A stretch of DNA of 9,562 nucleotides from Burkholderiales bacterium (lineage in GTDB: Bacteria; Pseudomonadota; Gammaproteobacteria; Burkholderiales; Burkholderiaceae_E), in contig JAIYAG010000128.1 of NCBI GenBank assembly GCA_027489195.1, positions 1 to 9,562 on the forward strand, written 5' to 3'. Position 1 is the stretch's first letter. Every line of letters starts with the position of its first letter. A model generated the notes under the pieces. The model did no database searches. It was not told the origin of the DNA and saw nothing but the letters and a program-made list of their open reading frames with translations. Positions 6,249 through 9,562 of this stretch are shown here, in pieces. A program made the position numbers and the translations under genes.

Positions 6249-7103
6249 GTGATCGACGCGAACCCGACCAACTTCCAGTCCGAGGTCATCGACGCCTCGC
6301 ACGACCGGCCCGTGCTGGTCGACTTCAGCGCCGCCTGGAGCGAGCCCTGCGCCGCGCTGGACCCGATCCTGCAGGCGCTCGAGGCCCAGGCCGCGGGCAG
6401 CGTCAAGCTGGTCAAGGTCGATGCCGACGACAACCCCGCGCTGATGCAGGCCTGGGGCGTGCGCAGCCTGCCGACCGTGCTGGTGTTCGTCGGCGGCCGC
6501 CCGGTGGACCGGCTGGACGGTGCCCGCGTCGCGGGCGGGTTCGAGAGCGCGCTGCGGACCGCCCTCGCCCGGCTCGCGCCCGAGCCGGGCGTCGACCTGC
6601 TCGCCCAGGCGCGCGCCCTCCTCGCGCACGGCGACTGGCCGCGGGCCGCCGTGGCGATGCGCACGGTGCTGGCGCTGAACCCCTCGCTCGACGCCGTCCG
6701 CGCCGAGTACGTCGGCACGCTGCTGCGGCTGGGCGATGCGGCCCGCGCGCGGCCGGCCTTCGCGCCGCTGCGTCCGAAGGCACGCACCGACCGCGCGCTC
6801 GGCGCGCTCGGTTTCGCGGTCGATGCGGCCGACGCGGTGGCCGAGGCGCCGGACGAGGCGAGCCTGCAGCGCGCGGTGGACGCCGCGCCGGCCGACCCCG
6901 CCGCCCGCCTGCGCCTCGGACAGTGGCGGCTGGCGCGCGGGCAGTGGCAGGGCGCGATGGACGCGCTGCTCGACGTGGTGCGGCTCGACCGCAGCCATGC
7001 CGACGAGGCCGGACGGCGCGGGATGCTCGCCGCCTTCGAGCTGTGCGGCGACCCGGCGCTGGTGAGCGACTACCGTCGGCGGCTGGCGGCCGGGCTGAAC
7101 TGA
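6249..7103 (+). CDS. cnoX: Co-chaperone thioredoxin-TPR protein, CnoX (YbbN)
   Basis: The 284-residue product, the same length as E. coli CnoX, combines a thioredoxin fold (about 5-110) with TPR-like helices to the end. CnoX is a cytoplasmic chaperedoxin that holds unfolding proteins during oxidative stress and hands them to GroEL. In the thioredoxin domain, PVLVDFSAAWSEPC (21-34) holds the active-site position, where the first cysteine is replaced so the motif is S31-E-P-C34. The cis-proline loop SLPT is at about 73-76. E. coli CnoX likewise lacks a full CxxC, so weak or no disulfide reductase activity is expected, although C34 could form mixed disulfides. The C-terminal half repeats helix pairs such as LLAQARALLAHGDWPRAAVA. 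It lies 50 bp after the peroxidase gene on the same strand and may be co-transcribed, but has its own ribosome binding site. Confidence 0.88.
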   Translation: MIDANPTNFQSEVIDASHDRPVLVDFSAAWSEPCAALDPILQALEAQAAGSVKLVKVDADDNPALMQAWGVRSLPTVLVFVGGRPVDRLDGARVAGGFESALRTALARLAPEPGVDLLAQARALLAHGDWPRAAVAMRTVLALNPSLDAVRAEYVGTLLRLGDAARARPAFAPLRPKARTDRALGALGFAVDAADAVAEAPDEASLQRAVDAAPADPAARLRLGQWRLARGQWQGAMDALLDVVRLDRSHADEAGRRGMLAAFELCGDPALVSDYRRRLAAGLN

Positions 7104-7110
7104 ACCGAAC

Positions 7111-7133
7111 GGGGCGGGGCGGATCGGGGCGGG
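7111..7133 (+). other. G-quadruplex motif upstream of the cupin gene
   Basis: Four G-runs (GGGG at 7111-7114, 7116-7119 and 7126-7129, GGG at 7131-7133) are separated by loops of 1, 6 and 1 bases, which meets the usual G3+/loop 1-7 rule. It occupies the place where a -35 box would be expected, directly before the TAGAAT box. Folding has not been tested, and such runs are more likely by chance in GC-rich DNA. Confidence 0.5.
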
Positions 7134-7139
7134 TCATCC

Positions 7140-7145
7140 TAGAAT
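7140..7145 (+). promoter_or_regulatory. -10 box TAGAAT giving a probable leaderless cupin mRNA
   Basis: TAGAAT matches five of six positions of TATAAT. It ends six bases before the ATG at 7152, so transcription would start at or within a few bases of the start codon. No ribosome binding site lies between box and ATG, which agrees with leaderless translation. No -35 box is recognisable. Confidence 0.5.
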
Positions 7146-7151
7146 CGCCGG

Positions 7152-7529
7152 ATGGACACGCCCTCGCTTCCCGCGCTGCGCCGCTTCGACCCGAGCGCCG
7201 AGTACGACATCGCCGAGCGCTGCGCGATCCTCGAGCTGGCCAACGACGCATCCGACCCCGCGGTGTCGATCGCCCGGGCCCGCGTCGCACCCGGCGTGAC
7301 CACCGCCCGGCACCGGCTGCGCGGCACCGTCGAGCGCTACCTGATCCTCGAGGGCCGCGGCCGCGTGGACATCGACGGCATGCCGCCGGCCGAGGTGGGG
7401 CCGGGCGACTCGGTGACGATTCCCGCCCTGTGCGGACAGCGCATCGCGAACCTGGGCGACGCGGACCTGCTGTTCCTCGCGATCTGCACGCCGCGCTTCG
7501 TGCCGGCGTGCTACGAGTCGCTGGAGTAG
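7152..7529 (+). CDS. Small single-domain cupin protein
   Basis: The 125-residue product is one cupin beta-barrel. Cupin motif 1 is seen as GVTTARHRLRGTVERYLILEG (about 48-68) and motif 2 as VGPGDSVTIPALCGQRIANLG (about 82-102), followed by CTPRFVPACYE near the end. Usual metal ligands are only partly kept: H54 and E61 are present, but the second His of HxH is replaced by Leu (HRL), and H is also missing from motif 2 (Q96). Metal binding may therefore be weak or absent. Cupins of this size include sugar-binding, dioxygenase-like and regulatory proteins, so no function is assigned. A strong -10 box lies just before the ATG, suggesting its own leaderless transcript rather than read-through from cnoX. 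Its last 19 bp overlap the opposing arfB tail. Confidence 0.82.
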   Translation: MDTPSLPALRRFDPSAEYDIAERCAILELANDASDPAVSIARARVAPGVTTARHRLRGTVERYLILEGRGRVDIDGMPPAEVGPGDSVTIPALCGQRIANLGDADLLFLAICTPRFVPACYESLE

Positions 7530-7921
7530 GGCGAGCCGCGCAGCGCCTTCACGCGCCCGCGCAGCGCCTTCTCGTCGAGGCGCCGGCGCTTCGACGCGTA
7601 GGTCGGCTTGGTCGGCCGGCGCTCGACCGGCACGACGGCCGCCTCGTCCACGATCGCGCGCAGCCGCGCGATCGCGTCGTCGCGGTTCTTCTCGAGGCTG
7701 CGGAAGCGCTGCGCCTTGATGACGACCACGCCCTCGTCGCTGATGCGCGCGTCGCGCCGCTCGAGCAGCCGCGCCTTGATCGCGTCGGGCAGCGAGGAGG
7801 CGCGCACGTCGAAGCGCAGGTGGATCGCGTTCGAGACCTTGTTGACGTTCTGGCCACCGGCGCCCTGCGCGCGGATCGCGGTCAGCTCGATCTCGTCCTC
7901 GCGCAGCAGCGCGTCGCTCAC
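7511..7921 (-). CDS. arfB: Peptidyl-tRNA hydrolase ArfB (YaeJ), ribosome rescue
   Basis: The 136-residue product hydrolyses peptidyl-tRNA on ribosomes stalled without a stop codon. The catalytic loop RAQGAGGQNVNKVSNAIHLRF (about 17-37) holds the GGQ motif at 22-24, as in class I release factors. ISDEGVVVIKAQRFRSLEKN (about 60-79) is also typical. The basic C-terminal tail from about 100 (RRPTKPTYASKRRRLDEKAL) matches the ArfB extension that enters the empty mRNA channel. The length is close to E. coli ArfB, with no codon-recognition domain, which excludes PrfA/PrfB. The GTG at 7919-7921 overlaps the upstream ecsC-like stop as GTGA, so its translation is probably coupled. The TAG stop lies within the cupin 3' end on the other strand. 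Confidence 0.93.
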   Translation of the reverse strand: MSDALLREDEIELTAIRAQGAGGQNVNKVSNAIHLRFDVRASSLPDAIKARLLERRDARISDEGVVVIKAQRFRSLEKNRDDAIARLRAIVDEAAVVPVERRPTKPTYASKRRRLDEKALRGRVKALRGSPYSSDS

Positions 7922-8610
7922 GAGGCCGGCCCCGAGGAGGCCGCGCGCAGCCGCCGTCCGCGCGGCGTTTCCTCGACCCGGGGGGCGGGCGCATCCTGCG
8001 GCTCGGGGTCGAGCACCACCTCCTGCGCGAACAGCTCGTCGGCCACGCGTCCGACGCGCTCGGTGTCCCACCAGGCATAGGCCGCGACCGCCGCGGCCCC
8101 GATGCCGGGCACCCAGCGGCTCGCCGACTTGGCGATCAGCTGCTGGCTGAGCGAGACGCCCAGCCGCGCGGCGATCGACTGCAGGGCGCCGACGGTCAGG
8201 CGGTGGACGATCGCGCGCTCGCCCGCCCGCACGACGACGTCGCGCAGCAGCTGCGAAGCCGCATGCCGGAACAGGCAGTAGAGCATCTGTTCGCGGGTCA
8301 GCGAGCCGCTGCGCCCGCGGGCCCCGGCGATGTCGGAGACCAGCTGCGCCTGGATCTTCCAGATCGCGATCAGGTCGGGGATCAGCGTCAGCACGCCGAG
8401 CGGCCCGGGCGGCAGCGCGAGCCCGCCGGAGACCAGCGCGGCGCGGCGCGCGGCCTGGCGCGAGAGCTCGCGCACGCGGGCATCGGGGTCGGCGAGCGGT
8501 GTCTCGCGGGTGGCGGGCACGCGCGAGATCACCGCGACGATCGCGTCGCCCACGGCCGTGCCGGCGCGCGGCGCCGCGTCGTCAGCGCCGCGGTCCTCAG
8601 CCACGGTCAC
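7918..8610 (-). CDS. EcsC family protein
   Basis: The 230-residue product fits the EcsC family, named after Bacillus EcsC but of unclear molecular role. The signature is a hydrophobic core LALPPGPLGVLTLIPDLIAIWKIQAQLVSDIAG (visible at about 64-96), where Pro/Gly turns suggest membrane association. A second apolar block WVPGIGAAAVAAYAWWDTERVGRVA lies at about 166-190. No signal peptide is evident. The N-terminus (about 1-45) is polar and acidic and the C-terminus after 200 is Pro/Arg-rich, both probably disordered. The start is a GTG at 8608-8610; a second GTG two codons in is equally possible and neither has a strong ribosome binding site. It is the first gene of a two-gene unit with arfB, joined by a GTGA overlap, and is divergent from bktB. 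Function unknown. Confidence 0.8.
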   Translation of the reverse strand: MTVAEDRGADDAAPRAGTAVGDAIVAVISRVPATRETPLADPDARVRELSRQAARRAALVSGGLALPPGPLGVLTLIPDLIAIWKIQAQLVSDIAGARGRSGSLTREQMLYCLFRHAASQLLRDVVVRAGERAIVHRLTVGALQSIAARLGVSLSQQLIAKSASRWVPGIGAAAVAAYAWWDTERVGRVADELFAQEVVLDPEPQDAPAPRVEETPRGRRLRAASSGPAS

Positions 8611-8644
8611 GACGGCGGGCCGCAGGCGGCGGCGAGACGAGGCG

Positions 8645-8688
8645 CACGACGGGGCTCACGACAGGGCTCACGACGGGGCTCACGGACG
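8645..8688. repeat. 12-bp tandem repeat, three copies plus a degenerate fourth
   Basis: The unit CACGACGGGGCT occurs at 8645-8656, 8657-8668 (one change, ACAGGG) and 8669-8680, and a degenerate start of a fourth follows (CACGGACG). It lies in the intergenic region just upstream of the ecsC-like start, between two divergent genes. Copy number could vary by slippage; no protein-coding role is supported. Confidence 0.75.
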
Positions 8689-8739
8689 GCGATCGGCGCA
8701 TCGGCGGGGGCTGACCTGGGGCGGATTGATCCACATCAT

Positions 8740-8768
8740 ACGGCGGCCGATCTGCGTAAGGCCGCCGT
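8740..8768 (+). repeat. Hairpin with 9-bp perfect stem upstream of bktB
   Basis: ACGGCGGCC (8740-8748) pairs perfectly with GGCCGCCGT (8760-8768) around an 11-base loop GATCTGCGTAA. No T-run follows, so it is not a standard intrinsic terminator. It lies about 60 bp before the bktB ATG and could be an operator or a leader RNA structure. Confidence 0.5.
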
Positions 8769-8773
8769 CAGCC

Positions 8774-8785
8774 GATCGGCCGATC
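8774..8785. repeat. 12-bp perfect palindrome GATCGGCCGATC upstream of bktB
   Basis: GATCGGCCGATC is identical to its reverse complement and lies 41 bp before the bktB ATG. It has the symmetry expected of a small dimeric repressor site such as a TetR-type operator, but no regulator gene is in the window. It contains GATC twice. Confidence 0.4.
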
Positions 8786-8814
8786 ATCCGGTCCAACCGA
8801 ACCAGGCCGAATCA

Positions 8815-8820
8815 GGGAGA
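8815..8820 (+). promoter_or_regulatory. Strong ribosome binding site GGGAGA for bktB
   Basis: GGGAGA ends six bases before the ATG at 8827, the best-placed site in the window along with that of cnoX. It fits a well-translated metabolic gene and fixes the start. Confidence 0.6.
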
Positions 8821-8826
8821 GCCGGA

Positions 8827-9562
8827 ATGAGAGAAGTCGTCGTCGTCAGCGCGGTACGCACCGCGATCGGAACCTTCGGGGGCAGCCTCAAGGACCTCCC
8901 GCCCACCCAGCTCGCCGCGCTCGTCGTGCGCGAGGCGGTCCGCCGCGCGGGCGTCGCACCGGCCCAGGTCGGCCACGTCGCCTTCGGCCACGTGATCAAC
9001 ACCGAGCCGCGCGACATGTACCTCTCGCGCGTCGCGGCCGTCGACGGCGGCCTGTCGCACGACGTGTCGGCGATGAACGTCAACCGGCTGTGCGGCAGCG
9101 GCCTGCAGGCGATCGTGTCGGCGGCGCAGTACGTGATGCTCGGCGACACCGACGTGGCCATCGGCGGCGGCGCCGAATCGATGAGCCGCGGCCCGTACGT
9201 CGTGCCGAGCGCCCGCTGGGGCGCGCGCATGGGCGACTTCAAGACGCTGGACATGATGACCGGCGCGCTGCACGACCCGTTCGACGTGATCCACATGGGC
9301 GTGACCGCCGAGAACGTCGCCGCGAAGTACGGCATCACCCGCGGCGACCAGGACGCGCTCGCCCTCGAGAGCCACCGCCGCGCCTCCGCCGCGACGAAGG
9401 CGGGGTACTTCAAGGACCAGATCGTCCCGGTCGAGCTGAAGTCGCGCAAGGGCACGGTGCTGTTCGACTCCGACGAGCACATCCGTCACGACGCGACGAT
9501 CGACGACCTCGCCAAGCTCAAGCCGGTCTTCCAGAAGGACAACGGCACGGTGACCGCGGGCA
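8827..9562 (+). CDS. bktB: Beta-ketothiolase BktB / acetyl-CoA acetyltransferase, N-terminal part
   Basis: The visible 245 residues are the first part of a thiolase that condenses or cleaves short-chain 3-ketoacyl-CoA in the cytoplasm. The start MREVVVVSAVRTAIGTFGGS and the catalytic nucleophile C89 in NRLCGSGLQAI are diagnostic. GGGAESMSRGPYVVPSARWG, DMMTGALHDPF and HMGVTAENVA follow. From memory of the family, these blocks and FDSDEHIRHDATIDDL fit Cupriavidus BktB better than PhaA, suggesting acceptance of C4-C6 substrates as in 3-hydroxyvalerate-containing PHA synthesis or fatty acid breakdown; a general acetyl-CoA acetyltransferase is the alternative. The C-terminal His and Cys of the active site lie beyond the right edge. 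The ATG has a strong GGGAGA site, and a hairpin and palindrome upstream may control expression. Confidence 0.93.
   Translation, partial: MREVVVVSAVRTAIGTFGGSLKDLPPTQLAALVVREAVRRAGVAPAQVGHVAFGHVINTEPRDMYLSRVAAVDGGLSHDVSAMNVNRLCGSGLQAIVSAAQYVMLGDTDVAIGGGAESMSRGPYVVPSARWGARMGDFKTLDMMTGALHDPFDVIHMGVTAENVAAKYGITRGDQDALALESHRRASAATKAGYFKDQIVPVELKSRKGTVLFDSDEHIRHDATIDDLAKLKPVFQKDNGTVTAG

Larger units (their letters stand above)
8611..8826. promoter_or_regulatory. Divergent intergenic region between ecsC-like gene and bktB
   Basis: This 216-bp stretch holds no supported gene. Its left part is the 12-bp tandem repeat. The middle has the most AT-rich stretch nearby (GATTGATCCACATCATAC, about 8724-8741), the likeliest place for promoter elements, although TTGATC at 8726-8731 has no good -10 partner. 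The right part has a hairpin (8740-8768), a 12-bp palindrome (8774-8785) and the bktB ribosome binding site. Confidence 0.45.

Noticed and set aside
6006..6998. 330-residue minus-strand open frame opposite cnoX
   Set aside because: It is a shadow of the thioredoxin-TPR gene with no family resemblance and no ribosome binding site.
7104..7151. Intrinsic terminator after cnoX
   Set aside because: The gap is G-rich but forms no stem followed by T residues; the G-quadruplex motif explains the G-runs better.
8784..9489. Two minus-strand open frames opposite bktB
   Set aside because: The plus strand encodes an unmistakable thiolase with its catalytic Cys and a strong ribosome binding site.

Overview
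The window is very GC-rich, compact bacterial chromosome with long open antisense frames. The partial thiolase at the right edge looks like the Cupriavidus/Ralstonia beta-ketothiolase BktB. Together with the glutathione reductase, CnoX and ArfB homologues, this suggests a Gram-negative betaproteobacterium, probably Burkholderiales. I see no mobile element, phage gene, CRISPR array, rRNA or tRNA.

Layout from left to right. (1) Positions 1-631, minus strand: the N-terminal part of glutathione reductase (gor). (2) 755-1639, plus: an OCH1/sugar-binding DXD-type glycosyltransferase, divergent from gor. (3) 1626-3284, minus: an osmoprotectant-type ABC transporter protein with the substrate-binding domain fused in front of the permease. 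Its tail overlaps the glycosyltransferase by 14 bp. (4) 3285-3431: a divergent promoter region with a short inverted repeat. (5) 3432-6198, plus: a tight three-gene operon joined by two GTGA stop/start overlaps. It encodes an exported amidohydrolase, a small exported His/Met-rich protein with a YtkA/FixH-like look, and a lipoprotein di-haem peroxidase. (6) 6249-7103, plus: a CnoX/YbbN-like thioredoxin-TPR protein with its own good ribosome binding site. (7) 7152-7529, plus: a small cupin that looks leaderless, preceded by a G-quadruplex motif. (8) 7511-8610, minus: ecsC-like gene then arfB, again joined by GTGA. The arfB tail overlaps the cupin tail by 19 bp. (9) 8611-8826: an intergenic region with a 12-bp tandem repeat, a 9-bp-stem hairpin and a 12-bp palindrome. 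(10) 8827-9562, plus: the start of bktB, cut by the window edge.

Most genes are recognisable housekeeping or accessory metabolism: glutathione redox, compatible-solute uptake, ribosome rescue, protein quality control and short-chain 3-ketoacyl-CoA metabolism. The part most likely to be a poorly described system is the 3432-6198 operon. All three products carry export signals. A di-haem peroxidase of the MauG/MbnH/CcpA superfamily sits directly behind a small putative metal-binding protein, which resembles other systems where such an enzyme oxidatively modifies a protein partner. That function is inference; the sequence shows only the domains, the export signals and the coupling.
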